This document shows, in pieces, positions 24,882 through 36,210 of a stretch of DNA of 64,000 nucleotides (position 1 is the stretch's first letter; each line of letters begins with the position of its first letter). The stretch is from Chaunax sp. Z400 (lineage: Eukaryota; Chordata; Actinopteri; Lophiiformes; Chaunacidae): the NCBI GenBank assembly GCA_037577475.1, contig CM075192.1, positions 18,022,908 to 18,086,907 of the forward strand, in the 5' to 3' direction. The notes beneath the pieces are model-generated. The model was not told the DNA's origin. It saw only the letters and a program-made list of their open reading frames with translations, and did not search any database. A program made the translations under genes and the position numbers.

Positions 24882-24960
24882 TTGTTACCTCTGTAAAGGA
24901 GGCTATGTTTGTTTGTTGATTTGTTTGTTTGTTTTTGTTAGGTTAATAGCTGGACTTTTT
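24882..24960 (-). repeat. Terminal fragment of a teleost interspersed repeat (reverse copy)
   Basis: The stretch acctctgtaaaggaggctat, followed by a gtttgttt run, is the reverse complement of the end of the repeat at 52650-53127, which closes in a run of acaaac units, then acataacctc..gacagaggtaat. The fragment directly abuts the Gypsy remnant, so one insertion truncated the other. Confidence 0.5.
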
Positions 24961-25590
24961 AATCAAGGTTTAATTTCATTAAAAGCGACTGTTGGGCCTT
25001 GACAGGCTCTGGATGCCGTCTATTGACTGCCCTTCTAGCTTTGTTTGGAGATGCTGAGCCTTTGCAGCCACTGTGTGTTCCAGCATAGTGTGGTTTTGTT
25101 TAGTGTAATGATATCCTTACAGCAACAGTCCTGAATTTAAAAAACACTTACTTAAAAAAGAGTTTGTTTAATTTCTTCTATGGAATAATGGCAAAAATAT
25201 TAATCATAATCATCTCAAAGTGCTTTACACGAGCAAAGATCATAATTTGTTGATTTCATTGCATAATTTATACAAAGTGCAACAATTAAACTATCAAAAT
25301 TAGACAGAATGAATCCACATATAGATATACAGATGCAGATAAGATGTTTTTGAAATGGAGAAATAAAAATGTGAGCCAACACAATTTTAGCATTAGCAAA
25401 GAACAATAAGCTTTTAGGTTCCAGGTCATTGATCACACAGCCTGAAAGAACACATTTATAAAATATGTCCGAATGTTTCTTTTAACAGCAGTGATCTGGA
25501 TTCTGGATTCAATATTTATTTATATTACTTACTTACACTGACATCGATGATCCTCTCCTCTGTCTTTTGGAAAACTGACAAAAACGCAAA
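24961..25590. other. Unique non-coding stretch
   Basis: AT-rich sequence with no gene or element recognised. Confidence 0.4.
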
Positions 25591-25594
25591 TGCA

Positions 25595-25900
25595 TTCCAT
25601 CCATTTCCTGTTGCCGCTTATCCTGTTCAGGGTCATGGAGAGGCTGGAGCCTATCCCAGCTGACAATGGATGACAGACGGGGTACACTCTGGACAAGTCA
25701 CCAGTTCATCACAGGGCCAACACAAAGAAAGACAAAACAACCATTCACACTCACATTCAGGCACAGTTAGATTAGAGTCACCTATAATGCATGTTTTTGG
25801 ACTGTGGGAGCAAGATGGAGTACCATGAACATGCAAACTCCACACAGAAAAGTCCCATGACCTCAGGTGGATTTGAACCCAAACCCTCTTGCTGTGAGGG
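25595..25900 (+). repeat. Abundant teleost 'ccatccatt...cgcttatcc' interspersed repeat
   Basis: A nearly full copy of one of the most frequent fish repeats. The recognisable phrases, in order, are: catccatttcctgttgccgc; gggtcatggagaggctggag; attcacactcacattcaggc; tgtttttggactgtgggag; catgcaaactccacacagaa; and gatttgaacccaaaccctc. It is non-coding. A minus-strand open frame of 187 codons that crosses it is a by-product of the repeat. Confidence 0.85.
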
Positions 25901-27385
25901 GGAAAAAAACAAACTAAAAACACAAATTCAGGTCTAGAGTAAACACTGTTATGGGTCTTCTTAACACACCACATGAAATTGGCCCTTAGAGTTTTCTCAA
26001 TCTGGACAACGTTGCAATCTAATAACATTTGTCTTCTGTGGAAAAAATGAGCAGGTTCTTTGTAGGAAGGCAGTATGAATAAGCCATTAGATACTGTACA
26101 TCTTAGTTTCTTTATGCACCCCTGGCCTGTCAGTTTACTAAAATGGCCTTTCTTTTGCATTGACACACGCAACAATGGCAGCTTTTTATACACATTTGGC
26201 AGCACCACAATCATTCTGGTTCATTTGTATTAATTATGGAAAAATAGCTCAGCTGATGTTATAAAAACAGACCAGTGTGTTTTTCAGGATTCAGATTTTA
26301 GTTTAGTCATTTGATTGATATCAGCAGAAAAGTTTTTTTTTTTCTTTGCAATAAATGATCTGTAAAGCTTTTGAACAAATCCCAAGACTATCACAGATAC
26401 CCCAGTGTTTTAATTTAGTTCATGTCTGCTTTCAATAAGGGAACAAAACCAACTGGAAAACCATACGTCTTTATGCCATATGTGGTATGCTGTCAACTGT
26501 ATCCCATAAAAATGTTATAGTCAAGTCATTTAATATTTTATATTGCTTTGTCTTTCAGTGTGGTGCATTTGTGGAGAGGGGGGAAAGCATATTTAAGGTA
26601 ACTAAAACCAAGCTCTATATGAAATAGGGGAGATGTGATTGCGTCCTGGCAGACACACACACACACACACTCCAGCTGTGTGCATCCTGTCTCCTTAGGC
26701 TCTTAGACTCAACCATCATTAACAAGCAGAGTAAGTAGCCCTCTCTTTCTTCCTCTCCATGGTTTCACATAAATGTAAGCTTCCTCTGTTGGACCTGGCA
26801 TTCTTGAAATGTCAGAAGAATTGTCCCAAGGCTTTCCGGCCCACTAAATTAACCTGGAGCACTGAGCATCCATCGACAACATTGTGTTGCTTGCTTATGA
26901 GCCACCATCGGGAAAAAAGGGAAGGAAGGTGGTGGTGGGTGATACACTTGACAGGCACTTTATTGTGGATAAGAGTGTGCAATGACTTTGTGGTGGCTGG
27001 AATACACTGATACATTGGAGCATCTTCTTCAAGGACAGACAAGATGAAAGGCTTGGTCCAATGTCACTGAGATATCACAAACAGAAGAAGGAGGAAGAGA
27101 AACTTCTCTGGAATACATCTGTCTTACCGACACGGCTGACATGTCCACAGACTGCTGCATTAAAATGAAATATTGTTTGTCCAGCTTTTGAGAAGGCCTA
27201 AAAATACATTTATCCAGTAGTAAATTTAAGGTGACTCAGCACCTAAAATGGTATTTAGGTTTGAACTAACATTGAGAACTGTCAGTATTTGACCAGAGAA
27301 CACAAATATCCTCTGCTTGTGTCTCAGAGTTTATTAAAAGTGCAATAAATGAGATTTTATCTTTCTGATGTGCAAACATGACCAA
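25901..27385. other. Unique non-coding stretch with a (CA)n run
   Basis: No gene was recognised. A (AC)9 microsatellite lies at 26653-26670. Several modest open frames on both strands near 26759-27042 overlap one another and show no domain. Confidence 0.4.
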
Positions 27386-27446
27386 GCCAGAAATGTCAGC
27401 ATTTGGGCGAAGTAATTGTTGAGTAACTTTTACTGATCAGCATCCC
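27386..27446 (+). repeat. Copy 1 of a 60-bp direct repeat
   Basis: This block and 28259-28318 are about 85% identical over 61 aligned positions. Both start gccagaaatgtcagca and both end actgatcagcatccc, 873 bases apart in the same orientation. Flanking sequence is not similar. Confidence 0.75.
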
Positions 27447-27707
27447 AATCAAACACTGCAGAACCGTCATCCTTCGCTCTTCTTAAACACATGATTATAT
27501 TGTCATTATTTCTGTTGAATGAAACACACATGTGAGTCCGTGTATCAGCAATGTGTTTCCATTAGTATTACCTGGGATGTTGGATGCTAATCAATCTTTT
27601 TTTTTTTTTTTAAAGAATGCAAGATCCAAAATTGAATGCATGTAATGCTATACCATTAGGTACATGCATGTATCATTTCTTTAGAATCATGGACCAACAG
27701 ATCAATA

Positions 27708-27775
27708 ATAAATCAATTTATTGTAGAGATATTTAGTTCTGGACCAAAGTGGTATATCCACTGACCAACAGACCT
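27708..27775 (+). repeat. Fragment of the teleost 'gaccaaagtggt' interspersed repeat
   Basis: The phrases gagatatttagttctggacc and aaagtggtatatccactgac match the end of the repeat family also present at 7230-7530 (reverse) and 61590-61870 (sense). Only the 3' part is present. Confidence 0.5.
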
Positions 27776-28258
27776 CTGTTACTGTTACTATCTTTAATAT
27801 AAAAATGACATTTCATTGTACATAATACAATAAAAGTAAATGTAGCAATTGATCAATCATTGAAAATTAATCATCGAGCCAGTAGGAACCTCTGTATTAA
27901 CCCCAACTTCAATAGTGCATACCCCTAACAAAAATATCTCTAATAATACAATACTAATACGCTTGCATTTTTTTTTGAAGATGACCTAAATGTTATCCTA
28001 GTATGTAAGCTCTATACTATACAGGTGTGACACATGCCCTCTCAGTTGAGTTCCAGTCTTTTTGTTCTAACAACATATCATTATCAACTAATAATCTGGC
28101 ATTTGAGAGTGGTTAAAGAATTGTGGAGGATCTCACTACCTATGAGAATCTGTTTTTATCACCCACCCCTAAAAGAGGCCTTTCCTTTTAAGAGGCCCTC
28201 TGTAATTTGGCACCAATGCTCATCTTCATGCAGTTGTAAATGCAAGGAGATGATGAAA

Positions 28259-28318
28259 GCCAGAAATGTCAGCACTTGGCAAAGTAATTTTTGAGTCATC
28301 TGCACTGATCAGCATCCC
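28259..28318 (+). repeat. Copy 2 of a 60-bp direct repeat
   Basis: The partner of 27386-27446, one base shorter, with about nine differences including one gap. Conservation is sharply bounded on both sides. Confidence 0.75.
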
Positions 28319-28930
28319 TTCAGTAGGGCCTTAAAACTCAATTGACAATTTGGGAATACTTTGTACTTTATTAATAATCTGGTCTAAACTGCTACTGCTC
28401 CAACTTAAAGTGGTAACTGACAAAATGCTGGATAATAGGCTCTTAAATTCAGCCCACATGGGCTCGGTGTGAACTCATATGAATCATATGCCACGGTAAA
28501 GCCCACACCTTCCTATTAAGAGAACCAGTCCATTTTAGGGTCAACATAGACTGTTTTTTTCCTATGAACATATCAGCCGTGTTTGCCAGTGACTCTGGCT
28601 TTGTGTGAGTGAACTTCAAATCTATGTGCACAGATGAGTAAGAGAACTAAGATTTGAAAAGACGCTGAAGGCATTTTTGAATGTGGCCAAGAGGTGACAG
28701 TGTCAGACGTGCAAGTCAGGAATAACGAGAAAGGTGGCTGCACAGGAGGTGAGCTAACTGACATTGGTTAACTGGGCTGTCAAGTGGAAGTTTGAAAAAG
28801 AAAATTGCAATGTAGAAAAAATATTTAGAAAAAACTTGGTTTATAATCTTAATCTTGCATCAGTGTGGACATTAGTATATATCTGGGGTATGAACAGGAC
28901 AAATAGGAAATTTTCAAAAGCTATTTTCCA
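28319..28930. other. Unique non-coding stretch
   Basis: No gene or known repeat was recognised. Minus-strand short open frames near 28449-28764 overlap each other and look incidental. Confidence 0.4.
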
Positions 28931-29022
28931 ATTATATATATATCTATATATATATAGATATATATATAATATATAGATATATATAATATATAGATATATA
29001 TAATATATAGATATAGTATATA
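28931..29022. repeat. AT satellite with ~17-bp unit
   Basis: A run made only of A, T and regularly placed single G/C bases. The right part repeats a unit of about 17 bases (aatatatagatatatat) roughly three times. The left part is self-complementary around tatctatatatatatagata. Confidence 0.8.
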
Positions 29023-30144
29023 TAATTCAATCCATGATAACAAAATGTGACATGTGCATTCAAACACAGACTCTGTCCAATAAACTGCATGTTAACAATT
29101 CCTTGACATAAGTTCACCTTATTTATGCTATTTTATGAGATGTGATATTTCTGTTCTTATCTGTAGAACATAACATGTCCAAATAGTTGAAAGCTGCTGC
29201 GTCACTGTTCCTGCCTCTAATGTTGCTCTGCTTGGAAAGTAAACTTTCAGTGAACAGTGAATCATATTCATTGGAGCTTTATCGATGACGCTGTCACTTT
29301 CTCAACACTTGTTTTGTACCATGCAGCTTGAAATTCATGAAAGAGCTCTTTGTCCATCACTCTGAAGTTAGCTGTCAGCTAACAATAGTTAGTAATGGGC
29401 CAGGACTGGGATAACAGGCTTAATTTATTAACTTGATTAATCTGGACATGATGAATGGAGTTTCCAAGAGGCTATTGACAGAAGCTTTCAAAGGGGAATC
29501 TTTGTCAAATTGTCACCCATGAGAACACAATAGAAGGCTCCACATACAGCCTCTGTAGGTGTCCATCTAGCTGCCATCTCTACACAGATATATTAATCAA
29601 AGCAGACTTACATGGGTCACTTGAAACAAAGGACAGTGTTTGACATTGTTTAAGGTGATACTTTACATTTAAACTGTACTGTCATGTTATAATGTGATGT
29701 GGTGTGATGATATTTATATACAGTATATATTTACAGTCATATTCTCCAGACATTAGTGTTCATCATAGGTACCCACCAACAAAGCTGTTCAAATACAGTC
29801 TTAAAAAAACATGTTTTGAAAATACAATACCTTTTAATTATAATGAAAAATTGCAGACACGTCTCATTTTATTGTCAGCATTATTCCCTCCATGTTTAAA
29901 AGGAGTCGTTGAAATTTCCTTACAATTCCAGCTAACAGCTACAGCTGGCATGGAGCGCTGCCTGCTTGTAACATTATCCAACATCTTATTAATAAAATGT
30001 TGGCGCTTATAAAAACTGATTTCCTCACACTGTGTTGCCTGCATGAAACTGCTGTCTCTAATAGGCCTGAAGACATGCACTGGAAGCCTGACTGGTCCTT
30101 CCCGCTGTGCGGCCCACACCTTTATATATCTCTGCATCAGCAAT
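29023..30144. other. Unique non-coding stretch
   Basis: No gene was recognised. The block at about 29200-29470 lacks repeat signatures and contains several taattta/gattaat cores, so it is a weak candidate for a conserved element. Confidence 0.3.
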
Positions 30145-30500
30145 AGTCGTGGCTGGAGGCATTATGTTTTTGATTTGTCCGTCCGTCATTCTTGTCAACA
30201 TGATATCTCAGAAACATCTTAAGGGAATTCCATTCTGTCAAAAACATCGATTTGGACTCAAGGATGAAATGATTCAAATATGGTAGTCGAAGGTCATTCT
30301 GACCTCACTGGACACGTTTTTGCCCGTGATTTAAGAATTCAATATATTTTTTAAGACAATCTTTTGTACACATGGCTAATAAGAAAAATTATGAATTGAT
30401 GACATTTTATGTAAGGTCAAAAGTTACAGCTACACTGTGACACCATAATGCATTTTTTCTGATTATTATTCAACACCACAACAGAAGTGGACATTGTGAA
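30145..30500 (+). repeat. Teleost 'gtccgtccgtc...gatatctca' interspersed repeat
   Basis: The recognisable phrases are ggctggaggcattatgtttt, ttgtccgtccgtcattcttg, acatgatatctcagaaacat, ggactcaaggatgaa and gaggtcattctgacctcact-like text. These are hallmarks of a widespread fish repeat. The copy is diverged and non-coding. Confidence 0.7.
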
Positions 30501-31414
30501 AATGTTTCACATCTGGTCAAATACTGATTTGATTACACTAATCCCGGGTGAACACCTTGAAAATGTGGTGATTGTATAGATTTCCTGTGCTGACAATACA
30601 GAGCTTCAGGTGATTGTTGCTGCACCATGTGATGAGGCTCTCTTTCAGTCTCCTGTACTCTCTTGTAAAAATATTCTCTAAATAACAACAGCATGTTTCA
30701 AATAATATTTTGTTCACTGAATTATACAGCAAGTCAATTATATTGATAACTTAAATTTCTACAGTCTTCGCTGCATAAATTATTTGACTGTGACAGACTT
30801 GGATGTAAATTGCAACTCGACCGTCGCACAGAGGCATGCAATCCCAAAGCAGAAGTCCTAGTGTAATTCAAAACCTTGCAACATAATGTACAGTGGTGAA
30901 AGGTTGTTCTGAGATAATGAACAGTAGGAATATTGGAATCACCATGTTTAAAATCAAATTGACATAACTGATGCACCCCTAGATCATCAAATACACACAC
31001 TGATGCAGTGACATTACATTTGTTCTAAGCAAGTTAGCATGTATATCAAAATTTACTGAAAGTAAATACAGAAAGAAAATGTGCACCTCCAGAGGAAAAT
31101 CCAGATGAGAGGAGGAAGCAAAACTCACAGAAACTCAGCAAATGCAGCTTTACAAAATGAAACAAAGGTAATGAGTCCTGTTGTTACACAGAATACTGTA
31201 CATCTCTTTAGTAAAAAAGTCGCCAAATGAAACCACCTTTACTCTCATAATTCTCGTTAATACATAGCAACATTCTGAGAAGTGTAACAGAGATATGAAG
31301 CATGTCCTGTTCACAATTTAATAAAAACATACCATCACTAAACACACAAGCTTATGCATGGGTAACCAAACCTTAAGACCTCTCATTGTGAACACACACA
31401 CACACCCATCATAA
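30501..31414. other. Unique non-coding stretch
   Basis: No gene or known repeat was recognised. A short (AC)n run lies at 31391-31405 just before the MITE. Confidence 0.4.
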
Positions 31415-31858
31415 TTAACCCTTTATGCACAAGCTATCCAAACCCCTTCTAATACACAGCTTAAAATTGATGCAGTAATACAAACCTACGTTTGTTCATA
31501 AAGTAAGAAAGGAAGATCATTTGTGGTCATCAGAAACTAGATATTTAATGAATGTCTGGAATATTAAATGATAAAATACATTTATTTCAAAGGTATAGCA
31601 AAGAAACACTCAGCCATGCGTGTAATAACATAGGGAATGAATACGGGTCATTTGTTTTGGCCAGTGTTGCATTAGAATGGTAGTGATAGAAACATGATTT
31701 TTACTCAAAAAATAATAAAGGAAAAATCAAAGTAAGGATTTGTGATGATCAGAAACTACTTAATTGAGGAATACCTGGAATACTGGATGATGACATAAAT
31801 TTGTTGCAAGGAAATAGCAAATAAAAACGGGTCACTTTTGAACCAATCAAAGGGTTAA
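31415..31858. mobile_element. piggyBac-like MITE flanked by TTAA
   Basis: A 436-bp body (31419-31854) is bounded on each side by TTAA (31415-31418 and 31855-31858). Its ends are CCCTTT and AAAGGG, exactly the terminal arrangement of piggyBac-superfamily elements, which duplicate TTAA on insertion. The interior has no coding capacity. It holds two related modules about 218 bases apart, beginning tttgtggtcatcagaaacta (31521) and tttgtgatgatcagaaacta (31739). Each ends in an acgggtca motif, which I know from abundant 'gggtcattttt' fish MITEs. Mobilisation would have depended on a transposase supplied elsewhere. Confidence 0.72.
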
Positions 31859-32459
31859 AAAACAGTATTTCCACATTTATATGCAACTGATCTGACGACA
31901 TTGTTTATTATTCAGATGAAGCAGCCTCGGTCTGCTCGTCAATTAAATCCCATAACCTTGGTGCTGTGCTTGTCACACAGTAAAAATCTAGTATGATCAG
32001 TGTCACCACCTCCCACTGACCCAGGCTAATCTTACAACACAGCCCCTCTCCTTTAATTAGGTTGGCTCCTGTACAGGAGGAAAGAATTCATAAATGTTGT
32101 ACATGGAAAGAATTCCCAGAATTCCAGCTGACACCATCTCAATGTTATTCCACTGTGGTCTAGTAAATTATCCTTTTAAGGAGACAAACATGGAGTATAT
32201 AAGCACCAAGACACAAAAAATTAATTAGAATGTTTTGTGTGACAATGGAGAAAACAAAACAAAAAAAAGTTACTTATACATAAAATTATGAACAATGTAA
32301 AATGTAATACGTTTAAAAAATGTGTTTGCACTTCAATATTTGTTTGCTTGACATTCCACAACATCTCTTTACATAGGTTGTTTACGAAGGTAGCTCTAGT
32401 AATTATTAGATTATTGAAATGCATACTCTTTTTTTATATACATAAGAATTATTAAAGAA
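31859..32459. other. Unique non-coding stretch
   Basis: No gene or repeat was recognised. Confidence 0.4.
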
Positions 32460-32705
32460 ATAGTAGCTTAGCTTCTGGTTACCTTAGCTTAGCATAAACT
32501 GTTAAAACAGCAGGAAACAAAGGTGACAGAATTTGCCTGCCAGCCTCTCTGATTAAAACTTGTTTATTATCTGTTTTTGCCCACCATTTCTATTTTTTAT
32601 GCTAAGCTAATGTAGGTGGACTGTAGTCTTATATTTAAGAGAAACTCATCTAAGTTGTATCACTCTTCTCATCTAACTCCGTACAAACGTCAAACTATTG
32701 TTTTG
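32460..32705 (+). repeat. Teleost 'ttagcttagcataaa' interspersed repeat, sense copy
   Basis: The phrases accttagcttagcataaact, gcaggaaacaaaggtgacag, ccagcctctctgattaaaac and cttctcatctaactccgtac, followed by cgtcaaactattg, follow the order of a common fish repeat. That repeat ends '...caaaatgtcaaactattcc'. A reverse-oriented 3' fragment of the same family is at 49100-49205. Superfamily is unknown to me. Confidence 0.7.
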
Positions 32706-35700
32706 CTGTGTCATCACTTTCAGCTGCAGCCTTTACATCGTATCCTGTTGAGCTGCACTTGTACAGCTTCCAGACTGGTGCTTTGCTTAAGGGCACCTTT
32801 TTGGTGTTATGAGAGCGATTATGAGAAAGATCAGCATTTTTCAACCCTCACGAAGATTTTCAGTGTCATAAGTCAAACTACCAGTCAGTGGTCTGATTAA
32901 ACTGGAGCCTGGAGCTGCTCCTGGATCACCATTCTCACCACATGGGGATAACACCTTAAATGGTTATTAAGTACTGTACATTTTAAGAGCAGTTGAGTAG
33001 AAATTCGCAATCCAAAATGAGACCATTAAAATAAATTAATTTGTACCGTGGCAATATTTTGGCAATGTAATTATCTACAGTTGGATAATAGTACTTTTAT
33101 TCATTTTTATGGTACAGCCCTTCCTTTTATCTGCACGTTTTCACTGGGTTAGATAAATTGATTGAAATGCAGTCCTGCATCGTTAGCAGCTCTCAGAATT
33201 AAAAGAAATAACCATTCTTAGGTATTTGTCAATTATAGCAGGTTTATAACCAGGTCATTTGAAGGGTGATAAACTGCATTGTGCCTTTACATTTATCAGT
33301 AGTCCTATTAATTCTTAGAGAGGAAATTTGAGGTGAATGGCTGTTGACAGGTGCATTAATAAATGTGCTTCTTCCTATTGGCGTTGCTGAGTCTGTATAG
33401 ATAAGCTGTTATGAAACGTGCATTATTAAATCTAACTTATATTTTAATATCGCTGTCTTCAAGCTGATAAATACTTTCAATAGATTTATTGAGAGCCAAA
33501 TATCGTGATCAAGTTTTAACTGTCCAAGATAGAATGATACTCTATGATAGGATGGAGTATTGAAATCTCTCTTTTTCTTTTTTACTGCTCATTTATAGCT
33601 GATTGTCATATTTTTTGCACATTTACATGAACACTTTTCAAATGTCACCTTCACATAGAGCCATCTGAACTCAACTTCGATGAAAGTCTTTTCATGATCT
33701 GTCAGCCGGAGCCAGAGCTCCTGCAGAGTTTACACAAGACACCTGAGATTGGACCTCAGAGTGCTAAGGGAAAAAGATGAGGCACACAGGCAGAGGTAAG
33801 GTTACTTTTTCACCTCATATGCATGGTTTGCAAATGCATTTTCTTATATGGGCTCTCTCTGTGTCTCTTAAGGCCCAGGACTGCCAGCAGTTGGTGCAGC
33901 AATTTTGACAGAAGCAAATGCAAAATGAAACTTTTCTTCTGATATTAACACATTTCCTTGTATGTACTTGCCTCATACTCCATCATATACAGTACATGAC
34001 AGCCTGCCAATCACTCACTATCAGTATGCCACAGTGACAGGCATGTAGTGGATGAGTCTTTGCAGAGGGGGCCTTTATAAAGCCTATAGGCTGAATGGAG
34101 ATGCAGGGCATCCACAGAAGGGTGGGATGCAGATGACAGTGATGTGTGTACATCAGTATCATGCTATGTATGGATTTATTCTTTTACAGCGATCTGCTCA
34201 TGGCCAATTTCAGAACCGTGGTCAGCGCCATGGATTCTAGCAATTAATTGACCTCAGTCAGATAAAGGATAAAAATCAAGAAGACTAAACCACTGGTGTA
34301 GGCAAACAGGGATGTAGGGTACAACAGTCTTACAGCCCACACAATCAACCCGCACACAGCAACAAACCATAAGTGTATAAGCAGTATGTGGCCTACTTTT
34401 ACAACAATAACTAAGCAGACACAGTGGTCTACAACAGCTGGATGCTCCACGATAACATTTTAGCTTTTTTGGCAAGTAAATGCAGGAATTCACGAGGTGA
34501 TTAAATTGAAAATGACCAACATTGTAGAAAACATATTAAAAATGTTAGTTCAGGGCTTTTGCAAATTTGAGATCATGCATTAAATAAAGACAAAAGATGC
34601 CATGGAACAGTCAGATTCAAGAAGTAGACTGATTAAATCGAATTGATGGATGTTACTGTAGCTAAATGCTCTTCTGCCATTTACAAATCTTTTATCTCCC
34701 ACAGAACAATGTTTCTGCATGAACTGTCAGATTTCTCTCATGATTATGGCACTGTGAATTGTCAGCAAAGCCAGCATGGCATGCCCAATACAAGTAAACA
34801 AAATTAATTGAAATCCCGGCAACGTATTCTTTGCTTCCTGGTGAAGTAATGATAATCCATCACTCAGTGTGACACAGCATCAGGGTGTCAGTGTGCATAA
34901 ATATGTTTTTGTGTGAGTGACTTCGAGTCAGGAGGACATCTGTTTTATTTATTTTTTGTCTTTCCATCCAATTTCTTCAAAATTCCCTAAATAATATCAC
35001 CGCAATCAATCATTTCTAACTGACTTCCCCTCCTTTTAATGGACTTCCATTTTCAAGTGAGCATTGTTCAAATATGTCAGAATTAGGACTAAAGAAAACA
35101 GTGAGATCCGTGAAGAGGCACACACTCTAACATGTTTTATCAGACCCATGAACAATCTTCTGCTGTTACAGGAAATGAATTGGGATGGCATTGCTGCTAC
35201 AGTGGGAAATCAGACGGACTCAGTGCATCTGTCAGTTCGTAAAGAAGTGGCAAATCACAAAGATCTCTGTAGCTTGGAACCCTTGAAGGACAAGGCCAAG
35301 ACATGTGATTGCAATCAGGGGGAATGATGTTGAGTGTAATAACTGGTTGGATATCGGCTGTTCCTCACAATGTCTACGAGATACTCCTGTCACTAAAATT
35401 CGCCACAGAGCTTGATTAGGAGTGTCCGGGTGACAGGCAGAGGAGGCGGGGGAGACATCATTTCACTTTAACTGCATCCTAAGCTGCAGTGACTCATGAC
35501 TGTGGTGCTGTCCTGTGTGTAAACAGAGAAACTTGTGGAGATTGATAGTTGTTGCAGTGCTGGGTGGTTGTAATAGCAGGGCCTGTCCAGAGTCTCTCCT
35601 GGCAGATCCCTCCCTTAGGCTTGCAGATAAAAGTCCTATCGTGGGTGAAGGTGAAGACTGACAGAAACACAGCTCGGGGCTGAGTCTTCAGAAGGTCTTT

Positions 35701-36137
35701 TGTCTGCCATTTACAAATTCAGCTTAAAGTATAGCACATTTCTGCATGTAGTGCAAGAGTCCATTATGTCTTGGTTCAGTTGGTTTTGATGATAATTGCT
35801 TATATATCGTTTCTCTTGCATTCATCCGAGCATAATTAATGTGAGTAATTAAGATTTCCATTACAACGGAGCAGCTGTTGTTAGCTTCATGCTGATAATG
35901 GACTGAGATCTGACCAAGATAAATTTGCTTTGTTGATTGGGTTAGGAATTGCTCAGCTGTTTAGTTATAACTTTGAGCTTCTTGTTTTATCTTATGTAAG
36001 CAATCCAATGCCAAATGAGCATCATGTCTTTTTGTGAGCATTTGACTGCTGTACATGACATTACAAAGATGTAGAGTGGATAAAATGTGAGTAATGCTGC
36101 AGAAAAATGGTTAAATGCTTGGTCAGTGATGGACCTA
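32706..36137. other. Long unique non-coding stretch
   Basis: No gene, RNA gene or mobile element was recognised. A possible exon at 33728-33795 was considered and rejected. Most of the block at 33130-33490 is listed separately as a candidate conserved element. Confidence 0.4.
33130..33490. promoter_or_regulatory. Possible conserved non-coding element
   Basis: A block without repeat signatures or open frames. It has dense homeobox/POU-like and GATA-like cores (gcattaataaatg, cattattaaatc, agataaattgattg, agataagctg). Composition and motif clustering resemble developmental enhancers in fish intron deserts, but this is inference only. Confidence 0.2.
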
Positions 36138-36210
36138 CAGTACCAGTCAAAAGTTTGGACACACCTTTCCATTCACTTGAGTGGGAAACTATGTCCAAAC
36201 TTTACTCAAA
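36138..36210 (+). mobile_element. Tc1/mariner-type MITE remnant
   Basis: After a TA dinucleotide (36136-36137) the sequence cagtaccagtcaaaagtttg gacacacc (36138-36165) matches a terminal inverted repeat that I know from fish Tc1-like elements. A partial reverse complement, gtccaaacttt (36193-36203), follows closely, so this is a very short internally deleted copy. The outer part of the right repeat is lost. Confidence 0.65.

Noticed and set aside
25651..26214. 187-codon minus-strand open frame, the longest in the window
   Set aside because: Its C-terminal third is the antisense translation of the common repeat at 25595-25900, and the rest has no domain or coding bias.
33728..33795. Possible exon between a cctgcag and a gag|gtaagg
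   Set aside because: One frame is open, but the acceptor lacks a pyrimidine tract and the peptide resembles nothing; too weak to list.
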